Assembly (NCBI GenBank): GCA_900547255.1
Contig: URGC01000036.1
Coordinates: 1-21,756, forward strand
Direction of reading: 5' to 3'
Source of the DNA: an uncultured Eubacterium sp.
GTDB lineage: Bacteria; Bacillota; Clostridia; Lachnospirales; Lachnospiraceae
Length of the DNA stretch: 21,756 nt
Shown one piece after another: positions 1 to 7,098 of this stretch (position 1 is the first letter of the stretch; every line of letters begins with the position of its first letter). The notes beneath the pieces were generated by a model. That model did not search any database. It had not been told where the DNA came from and saw only the letters and a list, made by a program, of their open reading frames with translations. Position numbers and translations under genes: made by a program.

Positions 1-1218
1 AATTGCTCTATTCAAATATGGGTGCAGCATTTCATCTAAACAATGTGAAGTCACTGTAAAACTAGGCATATCATCAATAAGCCTTCTATTTCTGCTCGCA
101 TATATTGATTTAGGAAATAAATGTCTATATTTATCAATTGTACCATCCTGCTTCATCTGCTCATAAGCGCTTTTCATTGAACCTCTTTCAGGAATAAGAG
201 CAAGCAATTCCTGCTTTCTTTTAATGTGTCCCGGTCCCCTGTGACAACTAATTGATGTTTCAGAAAATATATTTCGTTCTATTAAATATTTTGGCGTTTT
301 AGCATGTACTTCGTTGTCTTTATATTCTCCTCTCATTATTTCTACATATCTTTTCTGATTTTCATTGTTATATTTATTCAATGGTTTATAAGATGTACTC
401 TCCATTCCCATATCAACCTGTTCCAGATCTGATATAGCATCTCCAACTGTCACATATGGATACTTTCTATCAGGTCCATATTTTTTCTCTGGGTATGAAA
501 ATTTTATACCATTTAAATCGTCCCTTATTGCTATGAGAAATAATCTTTCCCGCACCTGCGGTACACCATAATCACATGCTCGCAGCAATATATCTTCTTG
601 TTTTCTTGAAACCAGATGATATGATGGGGCATTACCTTTTTCTTCAAATTTATCACATATATCTTTAAAAATTGCCCCTTTTTTCCCATTGCGCGCCTTT
701 GAAAACATCCCCTTGACATTCTCAAACAATATCATCTTCGTATTAACAGTCTTTGAGATTCTGATAATATTACTAAACAAGTCATCTCTTTCATCACCCT
801 CAGTTCGTGTTCCTGCCATACTGAAACTTTCACATGGTGCACCACCAGAAACAACATCAATAGTTTCACTCTCAGAATCAATGCCATACCTACAATATAA
901 TAATTCTTTAATCAACTGACTGCTTACAAGATTAATATCGCCGTGAATTAATAATGTTCTAGTACTTTCATTCTTAAATTTGTTCAAATAATCCAAATCT
1001 GCTTGTCCATCTTGTAAATAATCTTTCAATTCAAAAATTTCTGCATTATGACTTAAAGAATATGTTTCGACTGTAGTATCTGTCCATTCCACTGCTATCA
1101 ATGGTAAAATTCCAGCCCATTTAAATCCTGTACACAGTCCTCCAGGTCCTGAAAATAAATCTATGCTAACTAAACTAAATGATTCTTCTTTCATCCTATT
1201 AATAAGGCTGTCATTCAT
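1..1218 (-). CDS. DNA (cytosine-5-)methyltransferase, C-terminus cut by window edge
   Basis: This gene was read directly from the minus strand: 406 codons stay open from the ATG at 1218 to the window edge. The product transfers a methyl group from S-adenosylmethionine to carbon 5 of cytosine in a specific DNA site. Family motifs appear in order: the AdoMet loop DLFSGPGGL at residues 20-28 (motif I), GGAPCESFS with catalytic Cys129 (motif IV), ENV at 166-168 (motif VI), a QVRERLF block (motif VIII), and an RRLIDDMPSFTVTSH block near the edge that resembles motif IX. Motif X and the C-terminus lie outside. The start has GAGG about 8 nt upstream and lies 1 nt after the stop of the small HTH gene, so the two are co-transcribed. 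Its role is probably the modification half of a restriction-modification system, but an orphan or phage-type methylase is possible because no endonuclease is in view. Confidence 0.93.
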   Translation of the reverse strand, partial: MNDSLINRMKEESFSLVSIDLFSGPGGLCTGFKWAGILPLIAVEWTDTTVETYSLSHNAEIFELKDYLQDGQADLDYLNKFKNESTRTLLIHGDINLVSSQLIKELLYCRYGIDSESETIDVVSGGAPCESFSMAGTRTEGDERDDLFSNIIRISKTVNTKMILFENVKGMFSKARNGKKGAIFKDICDKFEEKGNAPSYHLVSRKQEDILLRACDYGVPQVRERLFLIAIRDDLNGIKFSYPEKKYGPDRKYPYVTVGDAISDLEQVDMGMESTSYKPLNKYNNENQKRYVEIMRGEYKDNEVHAKTPKYLIERNIFSETSISCHRGPGHIKRKQELLALIPERGSMKSAYEQMKQDGTIDKYRHLFPKSIYASRNRRLIDDMPSFTVTSHCLDEMLHPYLNRAI

Positions 1219-1219
1219 G

Positions 1220-1444
1220 TCATTTTACCTCGTCCGTAATATTTTCAGGAATATATTCCATTATATCTTCTACTCTGCAATCTAATGCTTTGCATATTTT
1301 ATCAATAATCTCAGTGTTAACATTCTGGTTTTTTCTAAGCTTTGTTATTGATGTGGAACTTATGCAAGCTTTTTCACATAATTCTTTCTTTTTCATGTCT
1401 TTATCTATCAACAATTTAAATAACTTTTTGTATGATAATGCCAT
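1220..1444 (-). CDS. Small XRE-family HTH regulator, likely controller of the adjacent methyltransferase
   Basis: The 74-residue protein is essentially one Cro/C1-type helix-turn-helix. Helices around residues 17-45 contain KKKELCEKACISSTSITKLR, the usual 'start a helix, turn, recognition helix' pattern, followed by a short IDKICKALDC segment. It should be a cytoplasmic DNA-binding protein. The start ATG has AGAGG about 8 nt upstream. Its stop is 1 nt before the methyltransferase start, so translation is probably coupled. In Firmicutes such small HTH proteins often sit directly before C5 methylase genes and act like restriction-modification controller proteins; that role here is inference from context. 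Confidence 0.85.
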   Translation of the reverse strand: MALSYKKLFKLLIDKDMKKKELCEKACISSTSITKLRKNQNVNTEIIDKICKALDCRVEDIMEYIPENITDEVK

Positions 1445-1478
1445 TACTTTTCCTCTTTATGCAATATAGATTTTACAA

Positions 1479-1507
1479 ATAATATCACAGATACCGGACG
1501 TTGTCAA
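1479..1507 (-). promoter_or_regulatory. Promoter for the HTH-methyltransferase operon
   Basis: On the minus strand TTGACA (1502-1507) is followed after 17 nt by TATTAT (1479-1484). A TG sits one base before the -10, giving an extended -10. The predicted start is about 30 nt before the HTH gene. No convincing inverted-repeat C-box was found around it. Confidence 0.7.
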
Positions 1508-1587
1508 TATTTATAATGTGTTCGCTCGATTTAAGTTTCAAACGCACTAGGTAAAAACGATATTTGTTAATAAACTTCTAAGAAATT

Positions 1588-3189
1588 TTATTCAGTATAC
1601 TTCACATACTCAACTCTCATGCTGCCCGCATCTGCCTTAACAGTGCTGTCGTGGCGTATGAACATTCCGTTCTTGATACCGACCCATCTTCCAGCCTTTG
1701 CCTCAATTGTTATTGAATTTGAATATTTCACGCCATCTGCGCTTATCTCAATAGTAACCTCCTCAACTGGCGCATTCTTAACCGGAAGTCCGAGCTCATA
1801 ATGGTCTACTGTACCAGTCTGCGTTACAGTGTATTTTACATACACCTCGCCTGATGTTCCGATTGTGAAGTCCTTCACCTCATTTTTAACTTCATCTGTG
1901 TATGGGGTATCGCAGTCAAAATTCTGTGCACCTGTCACATGATATGTCTTAATGCCATCTGCATTTTTCTCAAATGTCACAGCACAATACTGCATTCCGA
2001 GTGAAATATATCCAGCCACATCGCCCTCATTCATGTCCGAAATATTCAATTTAGTAACACAGCTGAAATGTGGTGCTGGCCACTTCTGAAGAAGAATATT
2101 CCTTGTGTCACCGATAGGTCTTTCCGGAACTGCTGCCACTGCATTTAATTTCAACGCATTACCAGTAAGCTCATACCAGTCTTTATCATAATTAGCATTC
2201 CACTGCCACTGGAGCGATAAATTCTTTCCTGTGAAATCATCCGATGTATCAGGCTCGCATACTGGATAATTTGCGCCTACATCTGGCTTGTCATACTCCA
2301 TGACAGGCTCGCCATATATATTGCCCGGCTTGTTAACGCCGATAACTGGCCAGTCATCCTCCCAGTGCATTGGCTGAAGATGTGTTATTCTTCCTGCTGC
2401 ATAGACATCCTGAAAATGCAAGAACCAGTCCTGACCTGTAACAGTGTCAACCCATGCACCCTGATGAGGGCCGTTAACTGGTGAATCGCCCTGACGCATG
2501 ACAACTCTGTACTCATATGGCCCAAATGGATTCTTAGAACGCAGAACCGTCTGCCATCCTGTCTTAACGCCGCCTGCTGGTGCGAATACATAATACCAGC
2601 CATTACGTTTGTACATCTTAGGGCCTTCTATTGTCACCTGGTCATTCTCATTACCATCAAATATCTTGACCTCTTCGCCGATAAGTCCTGTTCCATCCGG
2701 CTTCATCTCAACCATGTGAAGAACACTCTTATATCCGATACGGCTCTTGGCAACACCTGCAACAAGGTATGCTCTTCCATCATCATCCCAGAATGGACAT
2801 GGGTCAATCCAGCCGGCACCCGGTCTTATATTAATCGGCTCACTCCATTTACCGAGTGGGTCAGTTGCTGTTGTCATATATATGCCTTCATCTGGCATAG
2901 GGAAGCATACATAATATGTTCCCTCATGATATCTTATTGATGGTGCCCACACACCACATCCGTGAATAGGATTTCTGTATCTGAACTCTGGAATCCTATC
3001 TACGCAGTAATTAACAACCTTCCAGTTAACAAGATCCTTGGAATGTAGTAATGGAAGACCCGGCGCATTGCTAAAGCTTGATGCAACCATATAATAATCG
3101 TCCCCTACCCTTATCGCATCAGGGTCTGAATAATCCGCATAAAGAACCGGATTTCTGTATTTACCATTACCTAAATCTGCAACCCACAT
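1588..3189 (-). CDS. Intracellular glycoside hydrolase family 43 (beta-xylosidase / alpha-L-arabinofuranosidase type)
   Basis: The 533-residue protein hydrolyses terminal xylose or arabinose from plant-derived oligosaccharides, judging from family GH43. The N-terminal five-bladed propeller holds the three catalytic acids in the expected contexts: Asp22 in SDPDAIR (base), Asp129 in WIDPCPFWDDDG (pKa modulator) and Glu188 in TIEGPKMY (acid). After about residue 315 comes a beta-sandwich domain like the C-terminal domain of GH43 xylosidases (LQWQWNANYDKDWYEL, then ILLQKWPAPHFSCVTKL). There is no signal peptide, so it acts on imported oligosaccharides. AGGAGG lies 7 nt before the ATG. The gene is monocistronic here, with no transporter beside it. 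Exact substrate cannot be read from sequence alone. Confidence 0.93.
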   Translation of the reverse strand: MWVADLGNGKYRNPVLYADYSDPDAIRVGDDYYMVASSFSNAPGLPLLHSKDLVNWKVVNYCVDRIPEFRYRNPIHGCGVWAPSIRYHEGTYYVCFPMPDEGIYMTTATDPLGKWSEPINIRPGAGWIDPCPFWDDDGRAYLVAGVAKSRIGYKSVLHMVEMKPDGTGLIGEEVKIFDGNENDQVTIEGPKMYKRNGWYYVFAPAGGVKTGWQTVLRSKNPFGPYEYRVVMRQGDSPVNGPHQGAWVDTVTGQDWFLHFQDVYAAGRITHLQPMHWEDDWPVIGVNKPGNIYGEPVMEYDKPDVGANYPVCEPDTSDDFTGKNLSLQWQWNANYDKDWYELTGNALKLNAVAAVPERPIGDTRNILLQKWPAPHFSCVTKLNISDMNEGDVAGYISLGMQYCAVTFEKNADGIKTYHVTGAQNFDCDTPYTDEVKNEVKDFTIGTSGEVYVKYTVTQTGTVDHYELGLPVKNAPVEEVTIEISADGVKYSNSITIEAKAGRWVGIKNGMFIRHDSTVKADAGSMRVEYVKYTE

Positions 3190-3250
3190 ATAATCCTCCT
3201 ACTCCGTCTGCACACCACATGGCGCAGTCTTCATTTATATCTTAAATCAG

Positions 3251-3293
3251 ATTATACATAACATTTTTTGCTTTATCAATTACTTTTGCAAAA
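3251..3293 (-). promoter_or_regulatory. GH43 promoter with upstream TTTTGCAAAA palindrome
   Basis: On the minus strand TTGATA (3274-3279), a 17-nt spacer and a perfect TATAAT (3251-3256) form a good sigma-A promoter. Five bases upstream of the -35 is the perfect palindrome TTTTGCAAAA (3284-3293), a possible operator or activator site for sugar control. The regulator is unknown. Confidence 0.65.
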
Positions 3294-3326
3294 CAGTTTT
3301 ATAAAAGTATTTTTTCTGTAAATGAT

Positions 3327-3353
3327 TAAGTAATATGCACCTTTTCCCGATAT
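3327..3353 (+). promoter_or_regulatory. Sigma-28 (SigD/FliA)-like promoter
   Basis: TAAG (3327-3330), exactly 15 nt, then CCCGATAT (3346-3353). The flagellar sigma factor consensus is TAAA-N15-GCCGATAT, so the match is 3 of 4 and 7 of 8 with ideal spacing. It points at the gene starting at 3418, giving a leader of about 58 nt. No sigma-A-like pair of comparable quality was found between it and the gene. Confidence 0.6.
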
Positions 3354-3417
3354 TAACAATGGTTTAAGCTATTGCTGTTGTGTTCATTGCGGAAATAATA
3401 TGAAGGGTGGTTAATCT

Positions 3418-4569
3418 ATGATTATTCAAAGCAGCAACGTAAACCTTGCATCGTCACGACAGTATTCACGTACTGAAGGACAACGCGACACAAGAACTGT
3501 CTACTGGGGAGGCAAAGCATCTGTCTCAATGTCTACATTTGCACAAAGCTACTACAGCAAGCAGGATTATTACAATTCTGGAAGCAGTTCATACGACTAT
3601 TCCAGACGTAATGATGACGACTCATTTCCAGATGATATGTTTACATATTCAAGGAATGGCAGACTAATGGATGCTAATGGTAAGTCAGATGATAATTCTA
3701 TTGGCGGCACTACCACCGCTGATAAAATGACAGACATTACCGGACTCCAGAACAATTACACCTCAACAGTCTTTATGTCACTTTTAAGACTGATTGAGCA
3801 GCTCCGTAAAGGTATATTTTCAATGTACAATGGCACGTCACAAAGTAGCCTGACTAGTGACGGCGGACTTGATGTATCGAGTGGAAGCCTGTGGAATTCA
3901 AGATTTACAGTAAAGAATACTTCAACTTACTTTTTCGAAGAATCCGAATCCACTACATTCTCAGGTTCTGGTACAGCTATTACTGCTGATGGCAGACAGG
4001 TATCTTTTGGTGTTGATTTCACAATGTCGAGAAGTTATATGGAGGCAGTTGGAATTGAATCGACTGTTTCTTATCCATATGTGCTCACTGACCCACTTGT
4101 AATCAACTTAAAGAACAGCACTGTCGACATCACAGACCAGTCATTCTACTTTGATTTAAACTGTGACGGAACTAAGGAAAATATCGCACAGCTCGGAGCC
4201 GAAAGCGGATACCTTGTATTCGACAAGAACGGCGATGGCATTATCAATGACGGAAGCGAAATGTTCGGAGCCAAGACTGGCAATGGTTTTAAAGAACTTG
4301 CCGAGTATGATTCCGACCACAACGGATGGATTGATGAGGCTGACGAGATATATTCCAAACTCAAGGTATGGGTCAAGAACGAGAAGGGCGAGGATGTCCT
4401 GATGTCTTTAAAAGATGCGGACGTAGGCGCAATCTATCTTGGCAGTTCCAAGGCTGATTTCACAGTCAAGGAACAAGACACTGGTAAACCAATTGCCATG
4501 GTTCGTTCCTCAGGAATGTTTCTTCATGAGAACGGAACGGCTGGCACAGTTAATCAGGTCGATTTTTAA
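3418..4569 (+). CDS. Calcium-loop protein of unknown function, RTX-associated type
   Basis: The product is 383 residues with no signal peptide or membrane segment. The first ~95 residues are rich in Ser, Tyr, Arg and Asp and probably disordered, beginning MIIQSSNVNLASSRQYSR. The C-terminal third (about 228-383) carries Asp-rich loops: DLNCDG at 246-251, DKNGDGIINDGSE at 269-281 and DSDHNGWIDEAD at 298-309. The last fits a 12-residue EF-hand or dockerin-type loop, with Asp at positions 1, 3, 9 and 12 and Asn at 5. The order DLNxDG, LVFDKNGDGxIxxGSEMFG, GFKELAEYDSDxNGxID, KLKVW matches a block I know from large RTX-like calcium-binding proteins of other bacteria. AAGGGTGG precedes the ATG. A sigma-28-like promoter lies upstream and a strong terminator follows, so it is a single-gene unit. 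A link to motility is inference; molecular role unknown. Confidence 0.88.
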   Translation: MIIQSSNVNLASSRQYSRTEGQRDTRTVYWGGKASVSMSTFAQSYYSKQDYYNSGSSSYDYSRRNDDDSFPDDMFTYSRNGRLMDANGKSDDNSIGGTTTADKMTDITGLQNNYTSTVFMSLLRLIEQLRKGIFSMYNGTSQSSLTSDGGLDVSSGSLWNSRFTVKNTSTYFFEESESTTFSGSGTAITADGRQVSFGVDFTMSRSYMEAVGIESTVSYPYVLTDPLVINLKNSTVDITDQSFYFDLNCDGTKENIAQLGAESGYLVFDKNGDGIINDGSEMFGAKTGNGFKELAEYDSDHNGWIDEADEIYSKLKVWVKNEKGEDVLMSLKDADVGAIYLGSSKADFTVKEQDTGKPIAMVRSSGMFLHENGTAGTVNQVDF

Positions 4570-4629
4570 TCAGCTAGTTATTTAATGCAGAATTTATTAG
4601 ACACAAATACAGATATACTCACACACACA

Positions 4630-4654
4630 CCCGGCTTATAAGCCGGGCTTTTTT
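4630..4654 (+). terminator. Rho-independent terminator of the calcium-loop protein gene
   Basis: CCCGGC (4630-4635), loop TTATAA, GCCGGG (4642-4647), then CTTTTTT. The TTATAA is self-complementary, so the whole 18 bp is a perfect palindrome. Confidence 0.9.
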
Positions 4655-4674
4655 GATGCCATAATTTTTATATG

Positions 4675-4703
4675 TTGACAGATATATATATGTGTGATAC
4701 ATT
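4675..4703 (+). promoter_or_regulatory. Promoter of the padR operon
   Basis: Perfect -35 TTGACA (4675-4680), 17-nt spacer, -10 TACATT (4698-4703) with TG one base upstream (extended -10). Transcription should start near 4710, inside the first operator repeat. Confidence 0.8.
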
Positions 4704-4706
4704 TAC

Positions 4707-4750
4707 TACGTCAGTCGTAGTACGACAGTCGTATTATGTCAGACGTAGTA
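4707..4750 (+). promoter_or_regulatory. Triple 14-bp operator-like repeat
   Basis: Three head-to-tail 14-bp units lie at 4707-4720, 4721-4734 and 4735-4748. Each is close to TACGACAGTCGTAK, and the middle unit contains the perfect palindrome TACGACAGTCGTA. The outer arms TACTACGTC and GACGTAGTA are also inverted copies of each other. The array begins at the predicted transcription start, 31-72 nt before the PadR start codon, so a bound repressor would block the promoter. That PadR binds here is inference. Confidence 0.75.
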
Positions 4751-4778
4751 ATTAAATATTTAATTTAAGGAGGATTAT

Positions 4779-5159
4779 ATGAGCGGTATCAGCAGTGATG
4801 TCATACGTGGATACAACGACACGATGATTCTGTATCTCCTGCTTGATAAGCCATCCTATGGTTATGAGATATCCAAAAGAATCAAGGAATTGTCTAATGA
4901 AAAATATGTCATCAAGGAGACAACTCTTTATTCAGCATTTACACGAATGGAAAAAAATGGATATGTAACATCATTCTATGATGATAACAATTCAAGCGGA
5001 AAGCGCAGAACCTACTATCAGATTACACCGGCAGGAATTGATTATTATCACGAAAAATGTAATGAATGGCTTATAACAAAGGAAGTCGTTGAAAAATTTA
5101 TTAAAAATGATTTGTCAGATAATGTGCAAATCAGGGAGGAACATTATGGAAACAATTAG
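4779..5159 (+). CDS. PadR-family transcriptional regulator
   Basis: The 126-residue protein has the PadR winged helix: DTMILYLLLDKPSYGYEISKRI (about 14-35), the TTLYSAFTRMEKNGYV recognition-helix and wing region (48-63), then GKRRTYYQITPAGIDYY. It is a cytoplasmic dimeric DNA-binding protein, probably repressing its own operon through the 14-bp repeats upstream. AAGGAGG lies about 7 nt before the ATG. The stop overlaps the start of the next gene by 14 nt, indicating translational coupling. The PadR, HAAS-membrane and DUF4097 gene order is a recurring Firmicute arrangement linked to the cell envelope. The inducing signal is not visible. Confidence 0.93.
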   Translation: MSGISSDVIRGYNDTMILYLLLDKPSYGYEISKRIKELSNEKYVIKETTLYSAFTRMEKNGYVTSFYDDNNSSGKRRTYYQITPAGIDYYHEKCNEWLITKEVVEKFIKNDLSDNVQIREEHYGNN

Positions 5160-6150
5160 AAATTATCTTGAAAGCATGTTCATGTCTCTGCCTAACACTC
5201 CTGAGGTCTACAGAGCCAAAGATGAATTATGGCAGATGATGGAGGACAAATACACTGAATTAAAAGCCGAGGGCAAGACTGAAAATGAGGCTGTAGGCAT
5301 TGTAATATCGGAATTCGGCAACCTTGACGAGATTGCCAAGGACTTGGGCATCGACAACGTAGTCGGTAAAAAGCCAGACATTGAGAAGAAGCTTTTTAAC
5401 ATCGATATGGCAAAGGATTATATAAGTTCTTACAGCCACCGTGCATGTTTTCTCTCTCTGGGAGTTATGCTGTGTATATTATCAATATGCTTCCCTATAT
5501 TCGGAGATGGATTATACAGCGTATCCCCACTATACACAGATGCTTTAGAAGCTGTGAGCGTGTGCCTTATGTTTGTATCTGTCGCTGTCGGAGTTGCCAT
5601 GATTATCTATTCTAATATCTCTGTAAGCAGATGGAATTTCTTGAAATATGAACCATATATAACAGACATGGCAACAACTGGTTATATTAACGAACGCCAC
5701 ACAGCATACAAACAGGCATACTCTGTATCACTAGTTATCGGTGTAGCTCTGTGTATAATAAGTGTAACTCCAGTTATTATTATCGATGCTCTTCCATCAA
5801 CAACTAATAGTGATTTTGCGGACTGCCTTTCAGGTGCGTTATTATTCATATTTGTTGCAATAGGTGTATTCCTTATTGTTAACAGCTCGCTCAATATGGG
5901 CACATACAAAAGACTTCTGTCGCTCAACGACAACAAAACTGTCAGCGGCAACTACTTCTATGCGCAGAAGACAGCATATCAGTACGATAACAAAACTCTT
6001 AACACTATTATGTCTGTATACTGGCCAACTATAACATGCATCTACCTCTGCATAAGCTTTCTTACATTTGCATGGAATATCACATGGATTATATGGCCTG
6101 TTGCAGCCGTTATCAACGCACTTATAGAAAATCTTTGGGGACATAAATAA
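5146..6150 (+). CDS. HAAS (DUF1700-like) domain membrane protein
   Basis: The product is 334 residues when started at the ATG at 5146, which has GGGAGGA 5 nt upstream. An upstream in-frame ATG at 5089 lies inside padR without such a site and is rejected. Residues 1-75 form a helical cytoplasmic domain (NYLESMFMSLP, then ELKAEGKTENEAVGIVISEFGNLDEIAKDLG) typical of HAAS/permease-prefix proteins encoded beside PadR regulators. Hydrophobic segments follow at about 99-119, 135-156, 190-213, 227-248, 287-309 and 311-329, so it is a polytopic inner-membrane protein. The family is thought to take part in envelope signalling, possibly working with the DUF4097 partner; the biochemical activity is unknown. 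Confidence 0.88.
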   Translation: METIRNYLESMFMSLPNTPEVYRAKDELWQMMEDKYTELKAEGKTENEAVGIVISEFGNLDEIAKDLGIDNVVGKKPDIEKKLFNIDMAKDYISSYSHRACFLSLGVMLCILSICFPIFGDGLYSVSPLYTDALEAVSVCLMFVSVAVGVAMIIYSNISVSRWNFLKYEPYITDMATTGYINERHTAYKQAYSVSLVIGVALCIISVTPVIIIDALPSTTNSDFADCLSGALLFIFVAIGVFLIVNSSLNMGTYKRLLSLNDNKTVSGNYFYAQKTAYQYDNKTLNTIMSVYWPTITCIYLCISFLTFAWNITWIIWPVAAVINALIENLWGHK

Positions 6151-6168
6151 TATCAGAAAGGAATCCTT

Positions 6169-6906
6169 ATGAAAAAATCTATATATCTTACCGTCATAAG
6201 CATTATCACGATTGCATGTATCATAGTCGGAACATGTTTTCATGTAATCTTCGGTTTTGGCGGATTTATCCAGAATGTAACTTCAGGCAGATACGAATTT
6301 TTGAACAATTCGGACACGAGTAATGAATCATACAGTGACAGTAATATAACTCTTGATTCGTTTAAAAATATAGTTATTGATACAGATGTAATTGACATAA
6401 CCGTTGTATCCGGTGACAATTTCAGCTACTCTCTTGAATGTACTAAAAAACTGACACCATCTATCTCTGTAACCAATGACACGCTTAATATCACACAGGG
6501 CGGATTCAGGAATATTAATATTTTCGGACTCCACCAGAATTTTAAATGCAAGATGAAGCTGACTGTTCCATCTGGAACAACTCTCAATTCAGCTAATATA
6601 ACTTCTGATGTCGGCAACATCAAAATTAACAATGTCAACTTCTCTAATATGGCTATCAGCACAGATGTCGGCAATATTGATATAAGCGGCATCACATTTG
6701 ACAAATTAAAGATAACATCTGACGTTGGTAATATTAACATGTCTGATATAGACGGAATTAACGCATGTGATATAAATATCGCTTCTGATATTGGCAAAAT
6801 TAATTATCTAGGCACAACCTACAGAAACAACTGTAATATATCATCCGCCAACGCAGAAAAATCTGTCACAATAACAACTGATGTAGGAAACATTGATATT
6901 AAATAA
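6169..6906 (+). CDS. DUF4097-like membrane-anchored beta-repeat protein
   Basis: This 245-residue protein begins with Lys-Lys and one hydrophobic segment (about 4-24) that acts as signal or anchor. A Ser/Asp-rich region follows, then an outside domain of repeated short beta strands. The motif [T/S/A][S/T]D[V/I]G[N/K]I recurs at residues 145, 164, 183, 205 and 236, about 19 to 31 residues apart. This suggests a right-handed beta-solenoid as expected for DUF4097 'putative adhesin' proteins. It starts 18 nt after the membrane-protein gene behind AAAGGAA and ends just before a strong hairpin terminator, so it is the last gene of the padR operon. It lacks any catalytic signature; a surface-sensing or stress role is inferred from the operon. 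Confidence 0.85.
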   Translation: MKKSIYLTVISIITIACIIVGTCFHVIFGFGGFIQNVTSGRYEFLNNSDTSNESYSDSNITLDSFKNIVIDTDVIDITVVSGDNFSYSLECTKKLTPSISVTNDTLNITQGGFRNINIFGLHQNFKCKMKLTVPSGTTLNSANITSDVGNIKINNVNFSNMAISTDVGNIDISGITFDKLKITSDVGNINMSDIDGINACDINIASDIGKINYLGTTYRNNCNISSANAEKSVTITTDVGNIDIK

Positions 6907-6917
6907 TGTATGAATCG

Positions 6918-6951
6918 AAAAAATCCGCATGGCTTAACCATGCGGATTTTT
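6918..6951. terminator. Bidirectional terminator
   Basis: ATCCGCATGG (6923-6932), loop CTTAA, CCATGCGGAT (6938-6947). It is flanked by six A residues on the left and a T run on the right, so it can end the padR operon on the plus strand and the tRNA-Thr transcript on the minus strand. Confidence 0.9.
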
Positions 6952-6955
6952 AATA

Positions 6956-7028
6956 AGCTACTAACGGGAGTTGAACCCGTGACCTCAACATTACCAATGT
7001 TGCGCTCTACCTCCTGAGCTATAGTAGC
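6956..7028 (-). tRNA. tRNA-Thr (GGT)
   Basis: The gene is 73 nt and folds as a full cloverleaf: acceptor GCTACTA/TAGTAGC, D-stem GCTC/GAGC, anticodon stem CAACA/TGTTG with loop TTGGTAA (anticodon GGT), and T-stem ACGGG/CCCGT with TTCAACT. The 3' CCA is not encoded. It lies downstream of the nad operon on the same strand and ends at a bidirectional terminator. Confidence 0.96.
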
Positions 7029-7032
7029 ATGT

Positions 7033-7066
7033 AAAATAATAAGAGTGCCAAGATAATCGGCACTCT
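7033..7066 (-). terminator. Terminator of the nad operon
   Basis: On the minus strand AGAGTGCC and GGCACTCT (7059-7066 and 7042-7049) pair around a 9-nt loop and are followed by TTATTATTTT. It is placed 29 nt after the niaR stop and just before tRNA-Thr. Confidence 0.7.
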
Positions 7067-7069
7067 CAT

Positions 7070-7098
7070 AATATATATTATAAGTAAAATATTGTCAA
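7070..7098 (-). promoter_or_regulatory. Possible tRNA-Thr promoter overlapping the niaR stop
   Basis: TTGACA (7093-7098, overlapping the niaR stop codon), 17 nt, TATATT (7070-7075) on the minus strand. The predicted start falls at the first arm of the hairpin at 7042-7066, which is odd for a tRNA promoter. Confidence 0.5.

Noticed and set aside
4675..4750. CRISPR-like or insertion-site repeat
   Set aside because: Three contiguous 14-bp units without spacers at a promoter start site fit an operator, not a CRISPR array or transposon end.
5842..6243. 133-codon frame antisense to the membrane-protein gene
   Set aside because: No ribosome site, and it crosses the junction of two well-supported plus-strand genes.
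6426..6797. 123-codon frame antisense to the DUF4097 gene
   Set aside because: A shadow of the repeated DVGN codons; no ribosome site and the plus-strand gene fits the operon.
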